Shown here one piece after another: positions 47,275 through 61,382 of a DNA stretch of 64,000 nucleotides. Positions within the stretch are counted from its first letter, which is position 1, and the number at the start of each line of letters is the position of its first letter. Source of the DNA: Dimorphilus gyrociliatus (Eukaryota; Annelida; Polychaeta; Dinophilidae); assembly GCA_904063045.1 (NCBI GenBank), contig CAJFCJ010000020.1, positions 426,916-490,915 of the forward strand, written 5' to 3'. Made by a program: the position numbers and the translations under genes. A model generated the notes under the pieces. The model worked only from the letters and a program-made list of their open reading frames with translations. It did no database searches and was not told the origin of the DNA.

Positions 47275-50200
47275 CTATTCTTCAACATGTTGTTTGGGTT
47301 TCAATGGTGGTGATGGAGGTGATGGAAGAGTTTTGGTAAAACCTGTTTTGCCTAATAGCCAATATGTTTTCATTGTTCCCTTTCCCTTAATTGATACACC
47401 TCCCCTCTCTTCAAGAGAGAAACTTCCATCCTCTCTGAGAAAAAACCCTGTAGTCTCACTTACTTGAATCCGAAGAGCTTTTAAAATTGTAATACAGAAT
47501 ATAAGAGTATATTCAAAAGGGTGTACTTAGATTAATATACAATACCTAGACTTGTGCTCTCCATTCGCGATGCAGTATTAACTGTATCACCAAATAAACA
47601 GTATCTAGGCATCTTTTGCCCAACTATACCTGTATGCATTTATAGTGTAACATAGACTTTCTATTAAAGGAGAATCATAATGATGGAAATTCGTGAGCGT
47701 TACCTGTAACAACCGGACCTGAATGAATTCCAATACGAACGAACACTCTCTTTTCCTCCATATGTTTTATTCGAAAAGTTGTCAAGCAACTTAAAATATC
47801 AAGTGCCATTGTTGCTATTTCAGGGGCATGAGTAGAGAATTCCTGAGGGACGCCGCTAGTTACCTAGTTATTAATGAATCATATTACATGAGTAGCCGAG
47901 GAAAAAAATCACTGATTTATTTATACCATGTAAGCATCTCCAATAGTTTCTACCTGTAAAAAAAATCAGGAGATTTATAAGTAGCTCTATTTAAATGCTA
48001 AAAATCCTCAATGCTTCAAATCAACTTTTCCTAGTATCTCATCTAGAAAAAATTTCAGCTAAACGAATCCCAAAAATAGATACCTTATAAACCTTGTAAT
48101 TATCTATAATAGTGTCAAAGTTTGTATAGAGCTCGTTGAGAAAATCCACAACCTAAATAGAATTATTTTTATATAAATATCTTTTAGAATATTTGAGTAA
48201 ACAATATAGTTTTAGTATATATAAAAAAATTATTTTACCTGTAAAGGTGTACTTTCGGAAGCCATTTGTGTAAAACCAACAATATCTGAAAAGTATATAG
48301 TAACACTCTCGTAAGAACGCGGTGTAACATCCTCATTTGATTTTAAGGCATCTGCAACTTGCTTAGGTAGCATCCTATATAAAAGCATGTCAGTTTTCTT
48401 CTTTTCCTCAGCAAGTTCATTAGTACGCTCTAGTACTTCACTTTCTAATTGATTGGCGTATCTTTCCAACATGTGTACCATCTTGTCCATCACATTAGTT
48501 TCCCTATACGTAAAAATATATTCATAAAGTATTATACAGTATATAGATGGGGAACAATAAATACTTTCCGCCCGACATTTTCTTTAATGCCTTCTTTATT
48601 TCTGAAAAAGTTGGTCTCTTTTCGGGTTCCTCCGACCAACAGCTGATCATTAATTGTAATAGGCTTGGGTTGCAATTAGTATCCGTTAATCTTGGTCTAA
48701 ATGGATTACCAGTTTTATGCTTAATGCATTCAATAATTTCTAGTGAAAAGAAGAAATAGTTGGGTGTTATATTAACTTTATAAATTTAACTGAGAGAATA
48801 CAAGTGCTTGGTTTGTCCTTTATTTTTTACCTTTTGGACTAATAGCGTTTTCGGAATAGAATGGAACATTTCTGGAAATTATTTCCTGAAGAATAATTCC
48901 ATAAGAATAGGCGTCGCCTTGCTGAGTTCCTCTTAGTGCGGAGCAACCGTCTCTTAATAGCTCGGGAGCCGTCCAAAAATAAGCTTATAATAACATCGTT
49001 AGTGAATATTTATTATATACTATATATATTGATGTATACCTTGGTAGAAACAGTCTTCTGAGCCTAAGTCGTTTTTTCTTAGCCAAGGACACCCAAAATC
49101 AGATAACTTTACAATCCATCGACTGTCAACAAGACAATTTCCACTTTTTAGTCTTCCGTGGGAATGTAAGGGACTATTATGCAGGTAGGCCACACCCTAT
49201 ATATGAAATATGAAAATAAAATCTTCAATTTCATCAAATTTCATTATTAGTACGAAAGAATTATAAAAAGTCCTTCCTTACACTTGCTATATCAATTGCA
49301 AATGAAAATTGAAATTCATCTATTAATTTATCATCTCTGGCTAAGACGTCTTGAATACTTCCTCTAGGGCAGTAGTTTTCAATGAAGCTTACATGTGGTT
49401 TCTCAAGACAAAGACCAACGAATTGATTGATATTGTCATGAGTTAAATCTCTCATCTGTAAAGAAAAAAATATGTATAACTCCGATTTATTAAAATATTT
49501 TGCAAGATTGAATTTATTTAAATTAATATTACCGCTTTTAGCTCTACTAACAGTTGTCTTGTCAATCTGATATCGTCATTCTCAATATTCTTTATGGTCA
49601 CGGTCTTACCCTTGTAGAAAAAAGACATTTGAAAAGTAACTCTTTATTTTTACTGCTATATCAAAAGTCATTGACATACCTTATATCTAGCAATACATGA
49701 GAATATTTGCTGAGATGTTTGTTCCCTATAGCTTGTATCATCGTTACTGGAATCATCTGTCATTCTGGACATAATTCTACTAGAGCTTGCGGTTCTAATA
49801 ATTCCTCCCTATTTATTTTGTTGTATTTTTAATATTTTATTATGTAACTAATAATTGAATTGTAAATGACTTTGTAATTTTTCACGTTTTTAGCATCAAT
49901 CAATTCTAGCTGATTATAATTAATCTTCCATAATTCGGTTTGTTGAATTTGATGTTCGTAGTTCTTTTTTCTTTAATGGAAAAATTCAATAATTCGATAT
50001 CTTTATATTATAAAAATTCAATAATTAACAATATTAAATTATACTTTAAGTATGTAGTAACGCCGATTCCAAGTATTGTAAACGATACTGCTATGGCGCA
50101 AACAAAACTAATTATTATTGTGATGGAACTTTTATCTGGAAAATAAGAAACATTTTTATGAATAAGAGAAATATTTCGTCTGTTATTTTAACCCTTTTCA

Positions 50201-51887
50201 TCTGGACAAAATTCATTGTTCCATCCACAATCGGGACCGTCTTTTGGAGGAACGCTTTTATTTCCGGGAAAGATTATCAAAATATCGGAATTAACTGTAA
50301 AAGTTTTTGTCGAATATATATATTCGGCGAAATCTTCGAATAAACCATTTTTGAAATCTTGGAGAGAATAATCGGGATTTCTATCTCCTGTTTCATCGAT
50401 ACTAACTAATCCATCAATACCTTAAGTGTAAATTGTGAAGATGGAAGAAAAGGAAAGTATGGAAGAGAGGAGAGGAGATTATTAAAAAAAATGTATTATT
50501 GAACAGATAAAACATGATCAGAATTTACCTGGATATGTTAAGTTAATCATATTTTTAGCAACTAAACTGCCATTAAACTCATCTCCTCCCGTTTCTAAAG
50601 TTTTGTTCAAGCCAAAAGCATAAAGATAAACCGCATCGTACAAACTTCCAGCATGAACGTCGATAGTTTCATAAAAATTTCCTTGAAAAGGATCTTCCTG
50701 ATTTCGTATTCTCACAAGGTCTTCGAAAGCCTTATATTTTTCTGTATTGGGTTTATTAATATGGACGTTGAGTAGACCTATAAATGCTTCGAACGCTTCC
50801 TCGTCTCTTCCATCATCTCCCATCCAGCTTGATTCTCCTATATAGGCACCTATAATTAAATAAAATATAATGATTCTAATAACGATAATTATTAGATTTT
50901 CTCATTTGAATCACCTCTCTGTAAATTAATAGTAATAAAAGCATATTTTCCGGACGAGGTCATATTTAGACCTTTAGCGAAAAGCATCATCTCTCTAATG
51001 TCTCCTCCGTACGCACAGATGATTACAACTAAGTTGAAAAATATTTCATTATCAATATGTGGATGTTGATTGTAATTAGTAAAATGTGGTTTTGATATTT
51101 AAAAAACCTTTTGATTCTGTGAGTATTAAAGAGAAATAATATCAAAAATATTATGCTATTAACGGTTAGAGTCTATTTTTCTATCAAAAGATAATTATTA
51201 AAATAAAGGTAACATATTACTTCTCGCCTTCTCTTTAACATCTTTCAAGATGGCACTATGAAGAGCTTTTTCTTTTCCTGTAATCTTTACATGACCAGGA
51301 TCAAAACTGTGAAAAACAGGAATATGAACTCCACTAGCTTCCAATTCAACTTTTATCTGGAAAGATGTCAATTGCCAGACATTTTCAGTTGACGAAATTA
51401 TCGCTATGCGCCTCCAATTGAAATATTGAGCAACCGCAACCAACATTGGACTTAGCTTTGAGAATGGTCCAACAGTTCTACAGACTGTTGGATAGCTATT
51501 TTTGTTTGATAGACTGGAGCTGGAACAGCCGTAGGATATTAACGGTAAATTCCAGTGGCTGGCTAAAAGTCCAACAGGCTCGCATACAGCATCACAATAA
51601 CCTCCAATTAAGGCGTGTAAATTTTTTCCATACTTAAACCACATATCAACAACTTTATATAAACCTTGTCCTGCTGAGCATGCTGTATCAGTCCAAAAGA
51701 ATTTTATCTCTCTATCAGGTAATAGATTCTTGTCAGAGTTGATTTTATCAATTGCAATACGCGAAGCACCGGCTATACTCTGACCGATATCCTTTTCTGG
51801 TCCAGAGAATGGTAATAATATGCCTAAATTGATATCCTTAGTAAGAACTAGAGGCCATAGAAATAGAGTATAGCCCAAACGAAACAT
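47275..51887 (-). CDS. Receptor-type (natriuretic-peptide-receptor-like) guanylate cyclase, 18 exons, complete
   Basis: Exons, 5' to 3': 51887-51221, 51028-50915, 50849-50529, 50420-50193, 50135-50045, 49970-49871, 49808-49680, 49610-49533, 49455-49282, 49196-49040, 48983-48831, 48739-48565, 48503-48239, 48152-48084, 47953-47927, 47863-47704, 47629-47546, 47477-47275; 1,064 residues, all in frame. A signal peptide ([15 protein letters not shown]) leads an ANF-receptor ectodomain to about residue 440, then one membrane helix (447-470). The kinase-homology domain (about 480-790) keeps SDFG and WTAPE, but HGRLKSGN replaces the catalytic HRD motif, as is normal for these pseudokinases. A coiled-coil hinge ([20 protein letters not shown]) precedes the cyclase domain, which has [19 protein letters not shown] and [16 protein letters not shown]. 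The Glu and Cys in the last two specify GTP over ATP. The enzyme makes cGMP at the plasma membrane when a ligand binds outside; the ligand is unknown. Confidence 0.92.
47927..47953 (-). other. 27-nt coding micro-exon of the guanylate cyclase
   Basis: This exon encodes exactly nine residues, VETIGDAYM, the conserved catalytic/substrate-recognition strand. It is flanked by TTTTACAG and GTATAA splice sites. Without it the frame would stay open but the active site would be lost, so skipping would give a catalytically dead receptor. Confidence 0.88.
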
Positions 51888-53900
51888 TTTACTTTTAAGG
51901 ACAATGTTGCTGTTAGGAGAGACAACGCTGAAATGGTGCGGCGGTAAGACGTTTGTGGTTGCGTATAGACGTCACTAACATAATCGTCTGTCACACCTTA
52001 GTAGAAAAAGAAGTATATGGATAATAAGCCCTTGTGAAGCAAGTACTTACTAATTAATTTGGTTTTATTAAGAGGAAACAATAAATTGAAATAACTTTTC
52101 ATGATGTAACGGATAACCTTGCTTTTGTACATCATCCCTTTGAAAGTTTTTGATTTGACGAAAAACCCTTATTCACCTGATAAATTTATATACAATTATT
52201 AAAAGACTTGTTCTTTCGGTTTAGCCGAGTTCTAACTAAAGACAACTAGAAATTATGTAGTATAGCATGCTGTGACAAATCCCTACTAAGTAGAGAAGAA
52301 AAGCGAATATCTTTATGGTATAGGGGGAAAAGTTCTTTGTGCATAGTAAAACGTCGCAATTTTTTTTTCTTTAAAGAGACACACTTTCAACTAAGCGATT
52401 GCCTAACAACAAAAAAAGTGATCTTTGTAAAAAAGTCAAAAAGCCTTGAAGCCAATCTTTCTAAAGCTACTTTAGGCAATAAGAACCAATTCAAGTTTTA
52501 TCCAGTCTTCATCTTAATATCGATATTTTACTCTATTTTTCAAAAATTTCTAACAGTGATTCCAATGGAGAATGAAGGTCGGTCAATGAAACTAGAGAAA
52601 ACGTGGAAGCCTAAAAGCATTCATTCAACAGCAGGACTTGTAGAGAAAGAGATAGATAAAGAATTAACTCAGGTTACTGTAGGATACAATGGAGCGGACC
52701 TATCCATCATTCTACATGTATTTTACGCATGCATTGTGGATAAATATAAAGTCGTTTCCTTATATAATAAGGAAAAAGAATCTTTAAAAAACGAAATCAC
52801 CAATAAAGTCTCAACGCCAGGTTTAAAAAAGAGCTTATTTCCTGGTTTTATTTTAACTTTTAGATTAATCATTACTTTACTATAACGATTAAAAAAAGGT
52901 ATGTCTCTTTATAGAGTAATGATTCCTTATTTATTAAATTAGAAATCAGCCCTACAACAATATTAATAAAGATATTGTTTTGTTTTGACATATCTGTATT
53001 ATTATAAAAATACAAATAATACAACTTTATCCATATATATATACTGTATATAATTTTACCGTATAAATATGATAGGCAGGCATATAGCATACATTAGCTT
53101 GATAGTTAAAACCATATTGGTTAAAATTTGATTCAGATCTATAGAGAATCTTGTTCACCGTCTTTCGTATTTCTTTAGTTTCGTTATTTCAATCCGCTGT
53201 GTATGTTCTTATACAGATATTGAATTCTTTAGTAGAGTAATGATAAGAAAAAACTAAAAGATAATCATTGCTTCTTTCATCTCTTAATCATCACAAAATA
53301 ATTAATACATTAGTAAACATATACATCAATATCTAAGCTATACAGTATATTAGTATATACTGTATATATGTTTATAGATTATTGATATGTCTGTTGATTT
53401 TCTATTGTCCTTGAATTATTTGCCAAACGTCCTTCACGAAACTAAATGCTTCAAACCAATCCTGCTTGAAGAATTAGCATATATTTTTCTACTGGAAAGA
53501 CATAAAGGTAAAAGGTATTATTGTGTCTAATATATACCAGATATATATATATATGTATATATACTGTATATATATATATAGAAAATAAAAGGCAAATTTG
53601 CTATAGTTGTTACTCTTTTCTACTATTTTCACTGGAAATAGAATTACTTGAGATGGATATTAAAAAGTACGGAATTGACTTCAGGAAGCTAATCTTCAAC
53701 ATAATCAACTCCTTTTCAAGGAAGCCTAGACCAAAAAATGGCTTTTTGCAGTTTATTCATGAGAGAATTTGACTATTTTATAAAACTTAATTGTGTAGTA
53801 TATACAGGTAATGATACACGATAAACTGTATTCTAGAAAATTAGAATTTAATGTTATTATTGCGAAAAAAAGCCGACAGCAATGGAAAAAACTACTTAAT
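51888..53900. other. Guanylate cyclase upstream region with one doubtful ORF
   Basis: The first 300 nt upstream of 51887 contain less AT-rich words (GCGGCGGTAAGACG) and are the likely promoter. A 182-codon plus-strand frame lies at 52337-52885. Beyond it are TATACTGTATA words at 53040, 53339-53366 and 53560. Confidence 0.5.
52337..52885 (+). CDS. Doubtful ORF, 182 codons, unknown
   Basis: This is the longest intron-free frame in the right third. Its first 75 codons are Lys/Phe-rich and noise-like, but from MENEGRSMKLEKTWKPK onward the composition is more protein-like (TAGLVEKEIDKELTQVTVGY, then SIILHVFYACIV, possibly a short membrane helix). A start at the second Met (52566) would give 106 residues. 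No family is recognised, there is no obvious neighbour and no good splice partner. It may be a chance frame. Confidence 0.25.
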   Translation: MCIVKRRNFFFFKETHFQLSDCLTTKKVIFVKKSKSLEANLSKATLGNKNQFKFYPVFILISIFYSIFQKFLTVIPMENEGRSMKLEKTWKPKSIHSTAGLVEKEIDKELTQVTVGYNGADLSIILHVFYACIVDKYKVVSLYNKEKESLKNEITNKVSTPGLKKSLFPGFILTFRLIITLL

Positions 53901-56169
53901 TATAATTCAAAAAATAGCTTAATTTCATCAAAAGTCATAGGCTAGCAGTATCAGATGTTTACAAATTATATTATGTAATATGGCATATCATTGTTTTGCT
54001 TATGCATTGAAATTTTGATAGCTAGGAAAATTGAAAAAACATCAAGTAAATCATCGTAAAGATAAAAAGAAATAACTTTGAAAGCAAGCTATAAAAAAAT
54101 AGTAAGAAAGGAAATATTCATTGTATTATTTTCATTGAAAGCCTTCTCTATTACATAATTCTTGAAATAAAAAGTCCTCTTATCTTCAAACAATATAGAT
54201 GATTAGTAAAAGCTGACTAATGAGTGTATCGCGTAAAAAATAGACATGTATCTTTGAAGTAAACAACTGAACACATTTTAAGAGTTTTCTTCCAAGAGGA
54301 AACCTTACTTTTTTCTTTTCTTATATACTTGAATGTGTATTTATTAATGACGAAAGAAAGAGGTAATTGTGAGCTTGATGATGAGTATAAAGAAAAAAAC
54401 CAATAAAAAAGATAATGAAGAGCAAAAAGAAGAAAAGCTATAAAGAGGAAAAGAACAAAAAAGAAAAGAGGATTAGAAAATCTTACAATAAAGATCAGAC
54501 GAATAGTATAATAGAAGTATAATAAAAAAGATGAGAAACTTTGATTTTTTTTCATAATTAGGCTAACTCTTTAGACTTTTTATAACTTTTTTCGTTATTT
54601 TTTTACTTTCTTTCTTTTATTAATTAACTTGTAGTTTAAGACTAAACTTTCTGTTTTTAAAACTTTATTTACCTTTTATTGTTTACTCTAATTCCTTTTA
54701 TAAAAGCAAAATCTTTGTTTTCAGTTAATTACCAGTTTATTTTATTGGAAAAACTTACCTTTTAAAAAGTACCGATAAACAAAAATAGGTTTATTTTTTA
54801 ACTAAAAGATTATACCTTTAGCTTATCAGAAGTATTATTTTTCTTCTTATTACGAGATTATTAATAAAGTTTTTTTTTTCCTAAGTAACGAACTTACCAT
54901 CAAAACAGCAATGTGAGATAAGTCTGCTGTATATATGATAAACTTTGTAAACAAATATTAAACGGCCTGTATTGTATTACTATTTTTAAATAGCGTTGTT
55001 CGTTGTTTATTATTATAATTATAGCTAGAAGAATAAAGGCGGGAAAAGTAGGAGAATAGAAAAGGAAAGGTAAAAAAACTTGTATATGTGTATTTCTAAT
55101 ACAAACAAAAATACATATATATTATATATTTACTTGTCTGGAAATTATTTCAAAAATACAAACACTAAGTTGCATAATCAACGGATGCTAAAAGGATAAC
55201 TAAGCGTAAATAAATCATTGTTACATATCATACGCTATAGTATATAATGAAGAAAATCAAAAGAAAGCAGAGACTATTACCAATATTACAAGAAGCTAAA
55301 TCCGTTTGCTAAGAGTATAGGAGTTAGTTTGTTAAGGAAATATCACATAGTAGTATTCTGTTTGCATAAATTTATCAAGTATAATTAAAGTTTGTAGTTT
55401 TCCATAAGAAATAAGTCTTATTAACATAAAATACAGTTTTTAAAATACACAACGATAGTTTAAAGTATAGAAATAGACTGTATATTCTCATTTACAGCAC
55501 TCGTGCCTTTCCTCTTAATAAGAGAATGCAAGTACGCTAAACTACAATAGAACGTTCTTATTTTAATGCGGTACTTTTATTTTTCAATTTCCATTTTAGA
55601 AATAAAATTGTATGCTTCATAAAGAATTTTTATATAGCAGAGAATCTTAATAAAACAGATATATTACTAATTTATAGAAATAGTCTATAACAAGTCCATA
55701 AAGATAGATAACAGAATCTAATTGGAAAATCTTAGTTTCAAGAGTTCGTTATAGTGATTTGAAATATCTTGAGAGAGAGAAATTGATAAGATTTCGGTTT
55801 ATACTTGAATTAAAAAAAAATTTTTATTTCTTATCTTATCTCTTTAGTCATCTTTTTTTTTATTTGATTTCAAGTTTTATTCAAGAAGAATTGAAATAAT
55901 ATTTTAAAACAATCTTTTATTTTTTTATGGTTTGATAAGACGGATTATCCATTCGTTCATTCGTTCATTCATCAATTTGTTAATGCATTTATAGGGAAAT
56001 GTATTAACGTTATTCCCTCATTTCTATTTATCATTAAAATTTGAAATATCCTAATTTTTATTTAATACTGCCATATTAATAATAAAATAGTGCTGTTTTT
56101 ATCATTTCTTATCTTCTTCTTAGCCTAATTTTTAAGATTTTATTGGTTATAAATTGTTTAATTGAGTAC

Positions 56170-57520
56170 CAAATAGAAAAAAAATCCGCAGGCGTAAGAA
56201 TGAAGGAGTTTTTAGTATCAAGTTTCAAGAATCACCTTTAAACCCATATAATATAATTAATCAACAACTTTTAAAGGATTTAAATAAAATCAGATTATCT
56301 AAAGATATATCCAAAGAAATAATTATTGGGGAAAAGCTGAAACTATTAGAAATACCTTAGATCACAAACATAAACACATTGAAGAAATTATTAATAAAGC
56401 TGAGAATAAGTTTGACAAACTTTAAGTTAAATAATTGACAAACTCTAGCAAAAGAATCTCAAGTTTCGAAATCTCTAAAGAAAATGATACTTGTTTATTT
56501 TATAGTTTTAATAAGAGGAGAGAAGAGAAGAGTACAACATTAAATTTTTTTTCCCTTCGTTTCTTCCTTTGTAAATGTTAGGCTTAAAATTCCGAGAAAG
56601 AAGCATTCTGCAATCGAAATGATAGACAAACAGAACAGAGTTGCACGAAGAAATTACAAGGTGAAAATAGAAAAAAGAGACGAGAAGACCGACCAAGTGT
56701 GATCCGGATAATTGGTCATCCTACAGGTATCTTCAAATGTATAATAAGTATAAAATTCCACAGCATCTTAGAAACTGTTAATACATTTCGTTCTTCAAAG
56801 GTGCAATATAACATCAAAAGTGTTATGTTAAACATAAGATTTGCTTATATGTTTAGAGCTATGATCGAAATTATTCCGAAAGTTATATCACCTGCAAAAT
56901 AGAAGAAGACTATCATAATTGTATGAAGAACTATAATTTTCATGACAATTCTGTTAGGGTTGGTAATTTGCTTTTAATTAAACAAGGTAATGAAAATTTA
57001 TCAAACGTTTGTAGTATAAATAATATATTATTTCAAGTTAGTTATCTTTCTTTTCTTGTTCTTAAATCTGCTAGACTCCAGTCATTATCTCTTTGCCATG
57101 TAAGCATTTCAAAGATAACAAAAGTGAGTCGGTTCTGAGAAATTCTAATTGATAATAATTGGACGGATTTAGGCTATATTTCACAGAAAAGTTTACTTTG
57201 TTTCTGACATTCACTCTGTGAAAATGTATCCACAATACGAGATGCTTGTGCATAATTTTAAAATTCTGTTATTGACAGCATAGACTCGTCCATTTTTATA
57301 TGAAGTCATTTATACCTCGTCAATATGTAGTAGTCCTTGTCCTTGTTGAAAAGATACAAATTAAGAGAAATGATAAAAGCTTTCTTACTTCTATCATTGA
57401 CAGACGTGTTTCTTCAAGAATCTCTGAGAAGGTCTTTAAACTTGAAAACTCGATAGCAAGTTTTCAAATTTTACAAGCTAACGAAGATGTTTCACAAATG
57501 GTACGTAAGAATATTTTATA
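56170..57520 (+). pseudogene. Degenerate coding-like stretch, unknown
   Basis: Several adjacent plus-strand frames of 50-75 codons have non-repetitive, charged, protein-like composition but are interrupted by stops and a probable frame change. One reads NPYNIINQQLLKDLNKIRL and, shifted by one frame, continues NTLDHKHKHIEEIINKAE. A later one reads IIDRRVSSRISEKVFKLENS, followed by IASFQILQANEDVSQM. They could be a decayed gene or mobile element, or unrecognised exons of a fast-evolving gene. No domain is identifiable. Confidence 0.22.
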
Positions 57521-60500
57521 GACCCAAGTCATGTAATCCTTACAACCAAACTTTCTTTACCACTTACCGATTTTTCAACAAATAAGTAGCTAAGTTTGAA
57601 ATCCGTCTTAAAAGGAGCTGAAAGGTTATTGGCTGTGGTAAAATAATCGAAAAATATATGTAAAATCATAACAACTGTTTCCAGGACTTGGTAATGGAAT
57701 GGTGCAAGTTTTGAGATATGAGAAAGTATTAAAAGGTTTTCTTTCTAATATGTTCTATATAAAAATCTGCTAGTTTAACTATTTTTTACTAATTTCTTAC
57801 CCCTACTTTCGCTCTCTCTCTTTCTTTCTTGAAATTGAGAATTGTATAAAATGTCAAGGAAAATGTTTATCTTAAAAACAACATAAACCTCTTTAAATTA
57901 CACTTTTATAAAAGATAAACCCTTTCTTATGTTTACTGACTTGCAATCTATGGATATATTCGGTCAACACGCAAGAAAGTCCTATTCCGGAACTTTAGAA
58001 GTCGATAATTCTTCTATGATGCTAAATTAAATTTATAAAAAAAAAACATCTCACCTGTACATTTTCATTGTTGAGATGTGTAATAGATTTGCAGGTATGA
58101 AACTAATGAAGAATATACTTTTATTGATAGAGAAAGGAATTGAACAAAAGCTGCGAATTGTTATTCATTTATAAAAACCAAGAAAATAAGTTTTTGAATT
58201 GATGCTATTTGCCAAACGCCTTATTTAATCTATCGGCTTGTGGCGTTTCTTTGTAGATTTTCTCATCGAAAAAAAACACAATTCCCCTTTAAAATAAACA
58301 TTAAAACAATATTCTGAATGAAGAATACCTGCATAAAATTTCAGCCACTATAGGTAAAAAGTAGAGAGTTCTAGCGAAATACTTGAACAAATGTGAAACA
58401 ATAATCGATAGTATTGAAAGAACATGCACCGACAAACCGATAATCGTTCGCTATTTTAAAACAATGAATAGTTTAGCGTCAATGCGTTGAGCAGATGATG
58501 GAGTTTGCAGCAAAATATTTAAACTCTAACAAGTTTTTATCTTACAAATTACATTTTCCTGCAGCGGATGGAAGAACTATAAAACTCTCTCCAAAAGAAA
58601 ATTTATCATTATTAGCATCAGTGCTTCTTCAAACAGTCGTTATGATAGTATAATGGAAGAAGAATGGAAAAAATGCAAGATAGAATATTCAATTTTCATT
58701 CCAGAGTTAGAAAAGTATAATACTATTCATATCTTTTATTAGATAGGGAAGAAGTTATCGATAGTACGGGTAATAACATAAAAACAATGCTAGTTCAAGT
58801 TCTTGGCATATTGAAAGTGGAAAAAAAAGGTCAATTAAAGGAACTTTATTGTATTTTGTTTGATTTTAAAGGTCTACATAACATGTTATAAGTATTTGAA
58901 TAGTATAAAACAATATTTTAATTTTATGTTATATCTCTTTCTTCTCTTACTTACTTTTAGCATATTTAAGAAAGAATTGTAAGATTCTCAACTTCTAAAG
59001 CTATCAAGACGATTTCAATTCTTTCATTATGAATTAAAGTATTCAATTGTTTAATTATTTGATTAAAATACTAAAAAAAAAAAAGAAAGACAGCATTGTG
59101 TTATATATTTTGAGAAGCAGATGTTAACGACCTACTTGTATTTATTCATTATAATACGAGTATTGTTGTCATCTATAATATAAGCATATAGAGTATAGCA
59201 GCTATTTAAATAAAATAATCATAATCAATAACACGAAATATTTGCTATTCAGAATTCAAATGTCATCATTGTGCAAGATTTGATTACCATAACCATAAAA
59301 TATCTAGGTATAAAGGAACTATTAAACCATGACAACGCTAAAAAAATTATAGCCTGTATTGTGTACAGGTGTGTATAACTAACAATAAAAGAATGCTACG
59401 AAGAATGAATGAATGAGAACAAAAAAATGAAAGCTTTGTCTTTTTTTTTCTTATGTATTTTTCTAAAAGGTTAATCTCTGTGAAAAAAAACATACTATTT
59501 CTTATTTATGTTGAGCACATTTAACTGGATCAAAAGTTGAATAACCAAAAAATTCGATTAGAGAGATATACTTATTTATCATGAACAATAGCGGGATAAT
59601 AAAAAACGGGAAGTAGAGCAGAAACATGTTGAAAAAATGAATGAAAAAATCAAGATGGCACGGAATGAAAGGAAGGAAAAAAGTAGCATATATATATTGT
59701 ACATAAAGGGTAGGAAGTGAAAGAGAGAGACTAGGAAGCAGGCGTCTTGAAAGAGATTTTTAATTTAACTAGGTAAAATGAAATATAAATATTAAATTTT
59801 AATATCAAATAAATACAAAAAGTTACAAAATGTACAGCATTATACATAGCTGAAGAAAAATCAAAGAACTCTTTATACAAGTTTAAAAAAATAAGCATAC
59901 CGTATCAATACAAGACATAACCTTTCTCTCTTTTCATTCTCTTCGTTGTCTTTTATTTAAAACCTTTAAATTTCCTTTTTCAACCTATTATAATTGCTGT
60001 AATAGACTTCAAACAATAGAATTTGGTACTTGCAAATAACAAAGTTAAGATCAAGGTCAAAACATCAACAATACGTTTCTAATTGCAAAAAAAAAGGTTT
60101 ATGCTTCAGGCTGTATGTATACATATCTATACATGTTATCATATTATATATATATACAGTATATATCTTTTAAGGTCGCTTCGATACTCCTTTTCTTGAT
60201 TAAAAATTCTGCTATCTTGTTGATATATTGATATATATATATCTGTGTGTAAATTGAAATAGATAAGGGTAATTCCTATTCATTTTATCAAGTTCAAGTT
60301 CACCGTTTAGGGATATTAGTACTTTCGATTAATCAATAGACACTTAATAGCGGTAGCGAATTCCAATCGAAAATTTGATAAGATAGCAATCCACTCAAAA
60401 AGAGTTCAAATATTTTTACGTATCAGTAGGTAGGTAAAAATCCAAAAATGACCATTATATTAAAAACAAACGTAATCTTTTGTAAATTGCCTAATAAAAC

Positions 60501-61382
60501 TTTCAAATTGCACATTAAAAGCTTTTTATCTGTAGATAATAATTCTATTATTTAAAAAAAAACAAGAGCAGGATAATTTATAATATAAATGTACATATTG
60601 TCAACTGTAGTATAAACATCTAAATACTATGTATATATATATATATATATATCTATGTATATCAGGGAGAGGGAGAGAGAGAAAGGGTACAATACTGTAT
60701 AAAGAATGCAATTAGAGCATTTTATATGCGTAAATAAGTATCGTTGTTTGTTTTCAATTTTTTTATCTTTCTTCTCCTTTCCTAAAAACTTGTAATCATA
60801 ATGATCTATTTGCAGTAAGGGGAAGAGTAAACAAATTACACAAATTAAAACCAATTATAACAATAATTTGGCTTATTTAAACACAAAAGACATAATATTA
60901 AGGTAGCTAATAGACGTTTATTATTATTTTATGTTGTTATTTGTTCACCTTCTTTCGATTTGTAACAACAAAAAGAAACAAACAAAATATGTAATTCATT
61001 CTATAAAGAGAGAAAAAATCTGTTAATAGGCTTAATTTACTTTCCTCTATCACCTTAAAAACTCTCCAAGATAATATAAACATGTATAAAGTGTTTACTT
61101 TTCCCGAGTACAAAATGATTCATCTTATTTAAATAATATATAGTATATGCAGTATAGAGTGTATTTATACACAGTTGCTGCATGATTGTATATTTCTCGG
61201 TAATACACATATCATTTAAAAGAAGGATTAATCATATTAATCATTTATGCATGAATTATGGATTAAGCCTATAAATTATCTTAAGCGTTTATATTTGTTA
61301 TTTATATACATATATATAAAGAATAAGCAGATAATGAAAAAGGTTTATTGCACCGGATGTTAGAAATATGTTTATCTATTTA

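Noticed and set aside
54217-54555. 112-codon minus-strand frame with apparent membrane helices
   Set aside because: Phe/Leu richness comes from reading purine-rich plus-strand DNA in antisense; there is no conserved motif.
56923-57138. Frame containing VRVGNLLLIKQGN, reminiscent of a retroelement integrase tail
   Set aside because: The match is a handful of residues and no reverse transcriptase, protease or integrase core was seen nearby.
58563-58740. Open stretch reading EEEWKKCKIEYSIFIPELEK after a TTTCCTGCAG acceptor-like site
   Set aside because: About 59 codons, no start, no donor and no partner exons; not enough to call.
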